64,000 nt of DNA from Entamoeba histolytica HM-1:IMSS (lineage: Eukaryota; Evosea; Mastigamoebida; Endamoebidae), in the NCBI RefSeq assembly GCF_000208925.1, contig NW_001914907.1, positions 1 to 64,000 of the forward strand, in the 5' to 3' direction. The translations under genes were made by a program, and so were the position numbers. The notes beneath the pieces are model-generated. The model saw only the letters and a program-made list of their open reading frames with translations. It did not search any database and had not been told where the DNA came from. Positions 1-10,693 of the stretch are shown piece by piece. How positions within the stretch are numbered: position 1 is the stretch's first letter; the number at the start of each line of letters is the position of its first letter.

Positions 1-824
1 TTTTGTAAATTATTTAGATGCATTTTTTCTTTGCTAATTTTCGTACCCTTATAAATGATATTATCTATTTATACTCAATCTGAAATATTCATTCCGTGTT
101 TTTATTGTATTAGTTTTATGATTATTCATTTAGCTATTTTATCAATTTATTTAATTAATGAAATGAAGAATAAAACATCATTATATATTATCATTCATTA
201 AATTTAATACTCATTTTATTTCTTTTATAATATTAATATTATTGAGTTGATTATTTATTTCATTTTAATAGATTGATGTATGAGTATTTCTCATTCATAT
301 TTATTTATTTATTTTTTGTTTATGAAAAGGCGTTAAATGATATTTCAACAAGAAGAGAATTATTATAACAATAAAAATGAATGATAAAATAATTTAATAT
401 GTAGATTAATAAAGAATAGAGTGTTGTATTAATTGAATCAACATAACAAATCAAAATGTAAATAAATGAAATATTCATATAATTAAATTAAAATGAATCA
501 TCATTCTTATTCATTTGTTATTTGTATTATTCATTTGAATATATAGAAATGAATAGAAATAATATAATAATCCTATTCTAAGAAATGTATAATAATAAAT
601 TCTACAAATAATAGAAAGAATAATATAATACCAAAAAATAAAAAATACAGAAATACAAATGATAGTTCATTTCTTATTAAATAAAGACACGTCATTTTCA
701 ATTTATGATAATTCAAAATAATATAAAATTAAAAGTGATAAAATAATATCAATAAATAACGTTGAATGAAAGTATTGAGCACAAAAATAAGCAAAGAAAT
801 AATGCATCTAAATAAATTACAAAA
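1..824. mobile_element. Segment bounded by ~47-bp terminal inverted repeats (possible non-autonomous DNA transposon)
   Basis: Positions 1-47 are a near-perfect reverse complement of 777-824. Both ends share TTTAGATGCAT, then TTTCTTTGCT, with only a few mismatches and indels. Weaker inverted similarity seems to continue inward (GATATTAT and CGTGT-TTTATT blocks), so the terminal repeats could be longer. No open reading frame of note lies inside. TIRs without coding capacity fit a MITE or Mutator-like non-autonomous element; this is inference. The window starts inside or exactly at the left repeat, so the outer boundary and any target-site duplication cannot be seen. A 7-bp-stem hairpin lies just outside the right end at 835-852. 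Confidence 0.55.
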
Positions 825-1112
825 ATGAAAAAAGATGCAAAATAATTTGCATTATTAGAATTTTCCATTTATTATATTTTGCTTCTAAAAAAAATAAAAA
901 GTATGATAAATACAGAATATATAAATATTTATGTTTATATTTTATAATCAATTGTATTCATTTTGTATGAAATATTAATGAAATAGATGATTTGATGAAT
1001 CATATTTACTTATGTATATTCTTTTTATTCTTTTATTATTATTATATTTATATATTTTCTTTTTATCATTATTTCTCTTATTATATTATTATATGTCATC
1101 TTCTTACTTCAA

Positions 1113-2856
1113 TTGAACAGCACCAAAATACCACTAAGATTTTATCAACAAAGTTACCCAACAAGAAATAGAGTTAAAAAACGCATTAGAAACCATAATT
1201 ATAATAATCACTATCAAAGGAAGAATGGTCATAAAATGTTCAATAACTACTACTATAAGAAGCACTATCACCCTAATAACACTTTCAACAAAACATCAAA
1301 ATACTCAGGTTATTACAGAAAATACTATAACCAAAATTATTATAATCCTAGAAGAAGGGTTAACAAATATTATCATCGAAATGAACGGTTTGGAAGAAGA
1401 AGAAGATATAAGAATAAAGGATATTATAAGAAAGAACAAGGATGGAAGAATAAAAGGAAAGAAGAAAATACAAAAACAATACAAAAATGGATGAAAAGAT
1501 TTGAAGAAATAGAGAGACTAGTTAAAGAGAAGTTGGAGATAACAACAGAGGTAAAAGAAAAAACACCAATGGAAATAGTAGACAAGAAAGAAGAAATAAT
1601 GCAAGAAAAAAAGAGATTCAAAAGAAAGAAAAGAAGAAGAGAAACAAACAATAATAGAAAAGTATGAAGAAGAAAAAGGAAAAAATACTAAAGAATTTGA
1701 GGAAGAGATAATGAAAATGAAGATAACATTTGAGAAAGAAAAAAAAAGAGTTAGAAATGACGATAAAGAGCAAAGAAGAAGAAATACAAAAACAAAAAGA
1801 GATAAAGAATAATGAGAAAAAGGAAGAACAAGAAGAAGCTAGAAAGAGAGAACAAGAAATAGAAAGACTAAAAAGCATACATACTATAGAAATATATAGA
1901 AAAGAAGAAAAAATCAGAACACTTAAAGGAAAACTAGAGAAACAAAAAAAGAGAAAGAAATCCAAGAGATTAAAGAAAAGAAAGAGATAAAGGAAAACAA
2001 CAAAAAGAGAGAAGAAGAAATAAAGAAAACAAAAGATAGACAAGATTAAAGAAGAGATGGAGAAGATTAGAAAGATGAAAGACAAAGAAATAGAAGAAAA
2101 AGACAAAATAATAGAAGAAGAAAGAAAAGAAAACATAGAAAAAGAAGAAGAAATGAAGAAAGAGTTAGAGGAGAAGGAAGGAATAGAGAACAAATACCTA
2201 CAAGAACAAATTGATAAAAGTGTGATAGAAAGTAAACTAATGAAAGAAAGAAGGAAAACACAATTACTAATAAATGGAATAGAAAAAAAGATGAATAAAC
2301 GTAGAAGAATTACTTAAAGAACAAGATGAAGAAGACGAAGAAGACGAAGAAAGAAATTTTCAAAGACAGAAGAAAAGAATAAGGATGAAAGAGACAGAAC
2401 AAGGGACAATTATACGACGAGCATCATCAGTGACAGAAACGATGAATATAATAGGGAAAGAACAGAAGAAGATGATTATAATAGAAGAAAAACAAGAGAA
2501 GAAAGAAGAGGAAGAAGTGAAACAAGGAGAAGAGAAGAAACAGAACTAAGGAAGAATGAATACGTCTGTTATGGAATTAATATAATGAATATTAAAATAA
2601 AAAAGAAATGAAGAAATGAAGAAATAAAAAGAATATTAGAAGAATATAATATTGATATTACAATCAAAGAATATATAAAAACAGTTAAAAGAAGTAAAGG
2701 GATTAAAAAAGAAAACATAGAATACATTAATAATAAAGTAGATGACATGACTAAAGAAGAAGATAATATAGAAAATGGAAAGATTAGAGAGATTAATAGA
2801 AAGAAAAAGAAAAAAGAGATTGATGTAGAATACATAGAAGAGTTAATAAAGAAATA
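1113..2856 (+). pseudogene. Decayed LINE (ORF1 and N-terminal part of ORF2)
   Basis: This is a frameshifted remnant of an Entamoeba non-LTR retrotransposon. Its 5' part encodes a basic, Tyr/Asn/Arg-rich segment followed by a Lys/Glu coiled coil, broken over several frames (1113-1667, 1730-1990, 2057-2317). Around 2400-2480 the translation reads IRRASSVTETMN, matching LRKASSGTMEMN near the end of ORF1 of the LINE at 10.7 kb. Around 2610-2856 it reads EYIKTVKRSKGIKKENIEYI and IDVEYIEELIKK, which aligns with the start of ORF2 of that LINE. The order ORF1 then ORF2 start is therefore preserved, and the reverse transcriptase and endonuclease are missing. Divergence is clearly larger than between the other LINE copies, so this may be another LINE family. 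Confidence 0.7.
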
Positions 2857-2923
2857 AAAAAAATAAACTAAATGAGATAAATTTTGGAATTTTAACTGAA
2901 TTTATTTTAATGACACACTTTAA

Positions 2924-3460
2924 TTAATTTTGGAAAGCACGTGAACAATCCATATACCTATCATTATTAACTTCATAACACTTAAAAGTTTCAATAAGAA
3001 TAGGTTTTCCTGTGCAGTTAATATCAGAGTAGTCAAAAGACTTTCTTATAACTGTTTTGTTTTGAATATCAACCATATATCTTTTTTTATTAATGTCATC
3101 ATCAGCACAATCACTTAACCAATAATTGTTAATTCCATGATTTTTATCAGAACTTAATTTTAGATTAGCACCAGTATTTTTAGGAATATTATTTCCATAA
3201 ATAAATCTATTTAATCCACTAAATGTTGTTTCACTTAAAAGGGTTTTGGTATAATATTTTGTACAATTACTGTCATAATATAAGTAAGCAACTAAATGGT
3301 AATTCTCAAAATGAGGGATAAATGGTTGTTTGTCTATTGGAGTTTCATAACACTCTCCTTCTTCAACATCAAATATAACACCAGCAGAAAATGACATAAA
3401 ATGTTTAGAGAGTCCATATGAAATAAATAAGTACAAAATGAATTGTTTAAATAATGTCAT
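2924..3460 (-). CDS. Small secreted Cys-containing protein, Entamoeba-type
   Basis: This predicted 178-residue protein begins with a hydrophobic signal sequence (about residues 5-20). The rest is polar with scattered cysteines (ECYE, SNCTK, SDCAD, INCTG, FKCYE, MDCSR) and no C-terminal membrane segment, so it is probably exported. I do not recognise a named family. Several features recur in the protein at 48446-49033: a C-x(n)-Y(D/S)xxC segment, a run ending in a Lys-rich strand with xxVxxKxF, then C-T and closely spaced C-terminal cysteines. I infer that the two are distant paralogues. The cysteines probably form disulphides. The ATG follows a short AT-rich leader, and the gene ends about 67 bp beyond the decayed LINE. 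Confidence 0.7.
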   Translation of the reverse strand: MTLFKQFILYLFISYGLSKHFMSFSAGVIFDVEEGECYETPIDKQPFIPHFENYHLVAYLYYDSNCTKYYTKTLLSETTFSGLNRFIYGNNIPKNTGANLKLSSDKNHGINNYWLSDCADDDINKKRYMVDIQNKTVIRKSFDYSDINCTGKPILIETFKCYEVNNDRYMDCSRAFQN

Positions 3461-3607
3461 GAAGTAATATGATATTCTTAGTTGAATAAATATAACAAAC
3501 CTTCTAATAAATTCTAATGATTTTCAGTTGTTATTGTTTCATTTAAAAAAAGAAATAGAAAAAAAAAGAAACAAAAATATATGTTGAAATTACTAAAAAC
3601 ACAATGT

Positions 3608-6600
3608 TTAATGGTCTTGGAGTAATGCTTTAAGAATATTATTTCCGCGTGCTAATAATTGTCTTGAATCTTTTGTTATTGACGCAAGTACTGATAATGC
3701 AGTTCTAGATGTTTCACATAAAGAAGCATCTCTTTTTTTTTTTCCACATTCATTACAATAAAATTTTCCAGTACGAGCATCGACCATTGAACTAAATTTC
3801 CCACAAAGAAAACATTTATCATTTTCATTAATATTTGGAATAATTTGCCATATATACCATGGATTAATTCCTATAGGTAAGTTTGGTAATAATGGAAGAC
3901 AATTTCTATTAGCATAAAGATATGACTGCATTTCATTTCTCATACAATTCATCCACAACATTCCTAATGGAAGTGATTGTAATTGAACTTTAATCTCTTT
4001 ATCATTTACACAAAAGGTAATAAATGCTGTCTCTCCTAATTCGTTACATTGAATTAAAACTTTAGTTTCAAACAAATTAAATGTATGTAATGGTTTCCTT
4101 TGCTTTACAAAATCTAAAGTACTTTTGTATAAGAATAAATAAATTCCAGCTAACACAATATGAATAACAGTACTTTTATCTAAAAGTGCATCTGAATGAA
4201 AAGATGAATCCTCTACTTCAGTCGAGAAGAATGAATATTTATCTGTTTTGATTGACTTTAATACTGAACTGTATCTAATCCATAAATTAGTTATCATTTC
4301 TTCTATTGTATTTATAAAACATGTCATTTCCTTTGTATTAGAAAATTTTATTAAATAATCTTCTTTATTATTATAAATATGGAGTTCATGTGAACTAAAT
4401 GGCATTAAAACAAGATTATCAAAATAAAATATATTTTCTACTAATACTTTTTTCTTCTCTGAAATATCTGAAAGATGTACTTCACTTAAATCAGTTAATG
4501 ATTTATTAACAATAAATAAAATAGCATCAGAAATAATAAGAATAACACATTTTTTTGTTTTTCCTTTATACTTCCCTTTAAAAATATCTTTTGATTTAAC
4601 TTTAATAATATTACCATTTTCTATTGATAAAACTGTTCTTCCAAATAATGTTTTATCTATTTTAATTGATAGTCTTTCAATAATTTCATTTAACTCTGTT
4701 GATTGAGCAAAACTTTTATATTGATTATTAACATTATAAATAACATCTCCAACAATTTGATTTGCTTGTTCATATTCCTTCATTCTTGAATCATATTTTG
4801 GTAATGTTTCCATAATTCTATTTAGTTGTATTTTATATCTCATAATATGTTGAAACGGCATAGAACTTAATGAGTCTAAATCTGTTTGTTTTTTAATTTT
4901 TAATTTTAACATATATTCATAAATTGGCATTTTTTCACTTTGTTTTTTCATAATCTCTTCATAGTCATTCATTATTCTTTTATACAAATTAATGAAATAT
5001 GCATATTCTTCAAATTTACCAAATTCCTTTATGAAACATTGAGCAATTCCATTGCCATATACTTCTTTTTTCTTACAAATAATTTCTTCTAACTTATTCT
5101 TTAATTCTTCTGTTACTTCAACAACTTTCTTCCTATATTCTTGTGCAAGAGCAAATATACTTCCTCCTCCATTACTCTTAAGTACTTCAAGACTTTCTTT
5201 TAAGATTTCCATATTTTCCAAAAAATATTTCTCATTTTTCATTAATTCTAAAACAGCCCCTTTTCTTTCTTTCATTCTTTTTATAATTTTTATTCCATTT
5301 TTATGAGCTTCTCTGTTTCTGATTAACCATTGAATCTCTTTAACTAGAACTATGTCTTGTTCAGTATATATTTTCTCATTCCAATTCTTTTCAACTCCAA
5401 TAACTTTTTGTATTTCATGTACTTCATCAATAGCCAATGCACATGATTGCCTTCTTTGTGTTCTTCTTCGAATAGGTATCTCTCTATTATATGAGATTGT
5501 TTGTATCATTGAATTAATACAGAGTGGTGGAACTTCTTTCTTTGGAGAAATATTCCTTCCATTAGGTTTCATTTTCACTGAAATAGCTTGTTTTTCTCCA
5601 CATTTCTTTAATAACACAACATCATCTTTTTGCTTTCTTTTTTCATGAAGTTCTTTAAGTACATTTTTAAATTGGTCTTCATTAAATACCCGTAGTTCAT
5701 GTTCATTGTGTTGTCTTAAAAGAGCCTCTTGAAGTTCTTTTCCAAACTCAGCACTGAACCTTGTAGTTTTTCTCCTATGAAGTTTCCCTTGAAGACTCGG
5801 TCGTAATTTTTTCTCTTCAATTTTTAGTTCACTTGAGCTGAGTCTTTCAGTGCTTTGGTCTCTACAAGATAAACCTTCACTCTCATTTTCTTCACTACTT
5901 ATTCCTTCTGTAGTTGTAGTTCCACTTGACTCAATACATTCAGCACTTTCTCCAACTTGTTCATTCTTAATTTTTCCAAAACAAATTGTTTTTCTAGACC
6001 TTTTACTATACAAGTCAACATCAGTAACAACTTGCATTTCTCTTGGATCACTGGCTCTTCTAAATCGATTCATTTTTCTTTTTATCTCATCAATAAGAAT
6101 CTCTTCATCTCCAGTAAATTCATACCCTTTTCCTTCTTCATTTGAAATAGAACTACTACTACTATTTTCTTTTATACTCTCCTTTTTAATTGAATCCATT
6201 TCATTAACTTGTACAATAGATTGTTTAGAAGGTTTTTTCATTATTACAGTATTATTAGTATTATGTGTTATTGTTCTTTCATTCTTCTTTTTAAAATGGA
6301 ACGGTTCAAATTTACTCACTTTTGGTTTATTTTTTACAGTCCAAACTTGTTGTAAAGTTGAAGCAAATTTAGCTATTTCCTCTTCATCCCCAGAAACCAT
6401 TCTCATAATATTTTCTGTACAATCATGTTTGAACTTGTTCCTAATGGTTGCAAAAGCTACACTAAAATTTTCTATACGTTGAAAAATATTTTTAGGTTGA
6501 GCACTGAAAGCAACTTTAGTATTTGTTAGGTTGTTAACTAATTGAACAAAAACAACTCCATCCTCCAATGATTTAAAACTAGTCAAGTTGATTTTGGCTT

Positions 6601-6699
6601 GTTCATTGATCCATTGAAGTGGCTATACTCCGTTAATGAACAAAATTTAAAAGAACACTTTTAAATAAAATAACAAACTGATTGATGAGATGGTCTCAT
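3608..6699 (-). CDS. Rho guanine nucleotide exchange factor with CH, DH-PH and C4 zinc finger (two exons)
   Basis: This predicted ~1011-residue protein should activate Rho/Rac-type GTPases at membranes or the actin cortex. Exon 1 is only 21 nt (6679-6699, MRPSHQS). A 56-nt intron (6623-6678, GTTTGT...TATAG) joins it to exon 2, which opens PLQWINEQAKIN. This supplies the first helix of a calponin-homology-like domain (residues ~8-100), where the long open frame lacks an ATG. A charged Ser/Glu-rich linker follows. Residues ~450-650 look like a DH domain, with the conserved third helix as SMPFQHIMRYKIQLNRIM. Residues ~680-790 look like a PH domain. Near the C-terminus, CFLCG and CNECG form a C4 zinc-binding module. 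The CH-DH-PH layout is typical of amoebic RhoGEFs. The specific GTPase target cannot be told. Confidence 0.85.
6623..6678 (-). other. Intron 1 of the RhoGEF gene
   Basis: The minus strand reads GTTTGTTATT at the donor and GGAGTATAG at the acceptor, 56 nt in all. Splicing is phase 0 and fuses MRPSHQS to PLQWINE. An in-frame TAG at the acceptor shows that the upstream sequence cannot be read through. Confidence 0.85.
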
Positions 6700-7186
6700 C
6701 GTGAAATTATAATTTTATCTTTTCAGTTTGTCATATTTTAAGTTTTTGTTTCCTTTTCTTCAAAAGTCTCAGCTTTTATTTTTAGATATTTATTTGATTG
6801 AGCAAAGTTACATGAATAGTTTGAATTTGATTTTTCATTTCACTGGAAGAAATTTCTATTATTTTGTTAATAAAGCAAAGAAGGTTTAATTATTTCAAGG
6901 AAATATATGAGATATAAACCATTCATTTCAAATGAAAAGTCTAACATCATAAAAGATAAAATAATTACATTCCTACTATTTATCACTAACAAATTAGTCA
7001 TGACAAGAGAAAGTATGTGCTGTGTTTTTCTACTAATACCAAAGACATTGAAATAATTTACCTCAAGCAACAAACTATAATTATTAACTACTTATTAAAA
7101 AAAATAAATAATAACTCTATGATAATTATTAAAGAAAATTGTCTCAATTGATCATTATTGTTCAATCGAATAAAAGAGGTTTGCTC
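6700..7186. other. Intergenic, no gene seen
   Basis: This AT-rich spacer lies between the start of the RhoGEF gene and the 3' end of the F-BAR gene. The open frame at 6867-7073 (minus) is short and shows no family features. I see no RNA gene or repeat. Confidence 0.6.
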
Positions 7187-8406
7187 TTACTCTTTCTTTT
7201 CTTCCTCAGCTGGTTTTTCTTCTTTCTTTTCTTCTTCAACTGGTTTTTCTTCTTCTTTCTTTTCTTCTTCAACTGGTTTCTCTTCTTCTTTCTTTTCTTC
7301 TTCAACTGGTTTCTCTTCTTCTTTCTTTTCTTCTTCAACTGGTTTCTCTTCTTCTTTCTTTTCTGTTCCAGTGGTAGAGTCTGTTGTGGCTGGAGTTTCA
7401 GTATTAATTGGAGCATTAACAAAATTGTCTTCAGGTGTTTCATTTAAGGTAGTATCAAGTTCAACAGAAAGAACATAAGCAGAGTGAACATTAGCATTAG
7501 CCTTAACGAATTGTTCTAAGTCTTCTTCATAACTCATCTTATCAACTTCTGTTTTAAGTGTTTTATAGGCTTCATCTTCAATTGGTACAATTTCAGTTAA
7601 TTGAGTAGCAACAATACCAAAAACATTTTTAGCACTATCAAATTGATTCTTAATTAATTCAATGGCACTTTCATTAATCTTTTTTACTGGCTCACCATAC
7701 ATTTCTTCTCCAAAAGCATTGGCTTTTTCAACTGCTTGTTTATAGTTATTTTCAGCTGTTTGTACACGAGTAACAGCTTGTTGTTTTCTAGCTACTAATT
7801 TATCTACCATAGTTACATTTTGTGTCATTGCAGTATTTAATTGAGAGGTAATTTGTTTCAATTCATTAACAGCCTTTTTATATTGTTCAGCACTCTTCTC
7901 AGCATTCTTAATTAATAATTGATGGTTCTTGTGTTTTACAAGATATTCATTAACAATTCTTTTTCTGTTCAATTCAAGTGTGCGTTGTAAATTTTCTAAT
8001 GGCTTAGAAACTTGTTCAATAAAAATAACACCCATTTCATTATGTCTTTGAGCAACTTTTAATGTTTCTGTATTAAATGCAGTTAAAGCACTCTTCATAG
8101 TATTTTCAAGAGAGTCTAATGGAACTTCTTTTTTTAATAAAAGGGTTCCAACTCTCATAGGAGTTGAACATTGTTGAATCAAATGTTTAGCATATTCAAT
8201 TTCAGTATTTCCTCTTTGTTGGAAGAGAGAAGCATAGCCTTTAGTTAAATGTTGTAAATAGTCCAATTTCTTTGCAATACTTTCAAATTCATACTATTTT
8301 ATTAATATTTTTTTCGTTTATTCATTTATTTACCTTTCATTTTACCTTAATTTTTAATACTAAAAAATAGACAAACAGTTAATGTTGCAGTTTGTTCAGC
8401 AGACAT
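7187..8406 (-). CDS. F-BAR (FCH) domain protein with Lys/Glu repeat tail (two exons)
   Basis: This predicted 378-residue protein should bind and bend membranes, linking endocytosis or cell-cortex membranes to actin. Exon 1 (8377-8406) encodes MSAEQTATLT. An 83-nt intron (8294-8376) follows, and exon 2 starts YEFESIAKKLDYLQHL. The spliced N-terminus gives the classic FCH start, with RGNTEIEYAKHL matching the RAxxExxYAxxL signature. Residues ~10-270 are long amphipathic helices consistent with the F-BAR coiled coil. The last ~70 residues are an acidic/basic low-complexity tail of about five EEKPVEEEKKE-type repeats. No SH3 domain is present, unlike many family members. Without the first exon, the conceptual start would be a TTG codon. 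Confidence 0.85.
7188..7365 (-). repeat. In-frame tandem repeat, 36-bp unit
   Basis: About five near-identical 36-bp units encode 12-residue blocks of the type EEKPVEEEKKEE at the C-terminus of the F-BAR protein. One unit is shortened and one has Pro-Ala in place of Pro-Val. Such arrays change copy number easily, so length polymorphism between strains is likely. Confidence 0.85.
8294..8376 (-). other. Intron 1 of the F-BAR gene
   Basis: The donor reads GTTTGTCTAT and the acceptor reads AAAATAG; the intron is 83 nt and phase 0. An internal TTTTTTAG near the donor would make a 17-nt intron and is not believable. Using the distal acceptor restores the conserved FCH N-terminus. Confidence 0.85.
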
Positions 8407-8555
8407 CTTTGAATCTCAAAAATCCTTTTTCTTTTTTTCTTTTCATTTTCTCTAGATTTTTCTCTTTTCTTCTTTTTTGGATCTATAAATAAAAATTTAG
8501 TACTTTAAATTCCTTAAATGAAAAAGAAATAAATTTTGATTATATATAACATTTA

Positions 8556-10618
8556 TTAACAAAATTTTGTCATTTCTATTAAATCAGTCAAAATATCAAT
8601 AATTTCATCAAACAAAGGACGACTTTCAGGTAATTCATCCCAGCAACGTTCCATTAGTTCAATATATTTTTTATTTATTTCATTAGTTGCAAGTTTTTTT
8701 GGAATTTTAGGTCTAGATCCTTTTTGGCTGACACTAAGCATTATCTGATATGGAGTAAGTTTAGAGTATGGTCTTTTTCGAGTAAGAATTTCCCACATAA
8801 CAATACCAAAAGAATATACATCACTTTTAATACCAAATGGTTTATTTTGTAAAATTTCTGGAGCAATCCATGCTAATGTACCACAAAGATTTGTTGTGTT
8901 AATTTCTTTACCAAGTAAAGGAGTTGATAATCCAAAATCACTGACTTTTACACACCAATTATCATTAACAAGTAAATTATTAGTTTTAAGGTCTCTATGA
9001 AGAATTGGTGGTTTACAGTGATGAAGATAAAACATTCCACTAGCAGTGTCTTTAAGCATTCTTAATTTATTTTCTATAGTTAAATTAATACAACTATTAT
9101 TTAATATTTCTCTAACAGTACCATTTTGCATTAGTTCCATTGCTATAAGCATAAAATTATTATCCATTCCACTTCCAAAGAATTGAAGAATACAAGGATG
9201 TCTTAGTGATTTCATAAGTTTAACTTCTTTAGTAACTTCTTCAATATTTTTCTTTTCTACCCTTTCAATAGGAATGAGTTTTACAGCTATTTCTTGACCT
9301 TTCCAACTAGCACTCCATACATCCCCGAAACTACCTCTTCCAATAATTTTATCACAAACTATCTCTTTTGTTGAGATTGTTTGATCAACCGATTCTTGTT
9401 GAGATTGTTTCTTTATAAATAAAACACCAACAGTAACTATTGATAGAAGAATAATAATAGTTATTGTCAATATTATTAGAATAATGATCCATTCAATGCT
9501 ATAATATTGAACTTCAGGTTTAATTAAAACGCTTGTGTTGTATTTAATATAGTCAACATTATTTAATGAAATACTAAGAAAATACTTTTTGTTTTTAATT
9601 TCATCCATATTATTTATTTGACATATTATTGTATTTTGATCAATATACTCTGCTTTTAAAATAATAGGTGATAGTTTGCTATAGTTAGTCTCTTCTAATT
9701 TACAATAAATACTTTTAGTGTCAATAAATCCATTTCCATTAACCATAATAATTTGTTTTTCTTGATAATTTTGATTTTCTGCTTTCATTATCGAACAATT
9801 ATAATATTCAAACTCGACGTTTGATTTAATATTTCCATCATCTTCATATCCAACATGAAATTGATATGAATGAATTTTATTAATATTTGGACTTAAACAA
9901 TTTCCAAATGTAGAATTTATTACATCAAATTTACTTTTTTCATTCCCAAACCAACAATAATATTGTTTTCCTTCTTCTTGAAAATTATTCCCAAATACTT
10001 GAATCGTTGTATTCCCTTCTATAGGACCACATGATGGTGTTAGCGTAATAATATCAGGTAATTGTATTCCATAATTAAACTTAATCTCTATAGAAGAAAT
10101 GCATATAACATTACTTTGACTCTCAATTGAAAATATATTTTTTCCTCTTCTGACAATACTGTCTGTTGTTGATTCACTGTATCTTCTCATACAACACTCT
10201 TCAGATCTACATTTTAAATAATCTTCATTTATAACCCCAAATCTAACAGGCTTATTATTCACTTTAACAACAATAAAAGAGGGTGGGCTAAAGGCGTCTT
10301 TATTTAATGATCCTACAAGGTCTATTGTTGTTCCATAAAAGTACATAGCTTCTATCAAATCATCAATAGTAAATTCCCCTTTGCTTAACAACCCACTTGC
10401 ACTTGCTTCATTAGAACAGTCAAATGAAGTTTGAGAAATATATGGAATAGAACACTGTTCTTTTTGGCAAGTATTTTGTTTTGTTTTCTATAAGTGAGTG
10501 TAGGTATAAAAAAGGATGAAAAAGAAAGACAAACAGAATACAGCTTAATCTTTTTAGTTTTATTAACAACAATACCAAAAGAAAAAATGATGAGTGAAAC
10601 ATATACCAATAATTTCAT
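8556..10618 (-). CDS. Transmembrane receptor kinase (TKL type, TMK family) with IPT/TIG-like ectodomain (two exons)
   Basis: This predicted 671-residue type I membrane protein is probably a surface receptor. Exon 1 (10535-10618) encodes a signal peptide, MKLLVYVSLIIFSFGIVV. A 47-nt intron (10488-10534, GTTTGT...TATAG) leads in frame to KTKQNTCQKEQC. The ectodomain (to ~360) has many cysteines and an IPT/TIG-like segment from ~170 (TPSCGPIEGNTTIQVFG). One membrane helix lies at ~362-392 (WIIILIILTITIIILL...). The cytoplasmic kinase (~405-665) has the glycine loop GRGSFGDV, AVKLI lysine, HRDLKTNN, DFG, the APE equivalent (IAPEIL) and WEILTRKRPY, so it should be active. HRDLKTNN and the general pattern fit the tyrosine-kinase-like group, which Entamoeba has expanded as transmembrane kinases. 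A full-length LINE sits just upstream of the start codon. Confidence 0.9.
10488..10534 (-). other. Intron 1 of the transmembrane kinase gene
   Basis: The minus strand gives donor GTTTGTCTTT and acceptor CACTTATAG, 47 nt, phase 0. It joins the signal-peptide exon to the ectodomain. Reading through would shift into a short frame that stops after about 77 residues. Confidence 0.85.
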
Positions 10619-10658
10619 TTTTGATTTTTGAGTCTTGTTTTTAGTTTTTTTTTCTTGG

Positions 10659-10679
10659 TTTATTTTTATTTTTTAAAAC
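10659..10679 (+). repeat. Target-site duplication, left copy (LINE)
   Basis: A 21-bp T-rich sequence ending TTTTTTAAAAC is identical to 15462-15482 and immediately precedes the LINE. The left copy starts 40 bp upstream of the ATG of the minus-strand kinase gene. Confidence 0.85.
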
Positions 10680-10693
10680 GAGATCCTTTTCCA

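Noticed and set aside
1618..2193. Minus-strand Phe/Ser/Leu-rich frame
   Set aside because: It is the antisense of the Lys/Glu coiled coil of the decayed LINE ORF1 and has pure low-complexity composition.
5850..6482. Plus-strand 210-codon frame inside the RhoGEF gene
   Set aside because: It lies fully antisense to a well-supported coding region, has no domain features, and is Ser/Phe/Leu-rich as expected for a shadow.
7139..7478. Overlapping frames of Phe/Ser-rich repeats, CRISPR-like regular spacing
   Set aside because: The regular 36-bp units have no unique spacers. They encode the repeat tail of the F-BAR protein on the other strand.
10385..10618. Separate 77-residue secreted protein
   Set aside because: It is the signal-peptide exon of the kinase gene read through a GTTTGT...TAG intron into the wrong frame.
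10628..10693. Longer start for LINE ORF1
   Set aside because: This stretch begins with TTG and lies outside the element (flank and target duplication). The first ATG inside the LINE is at 10694.
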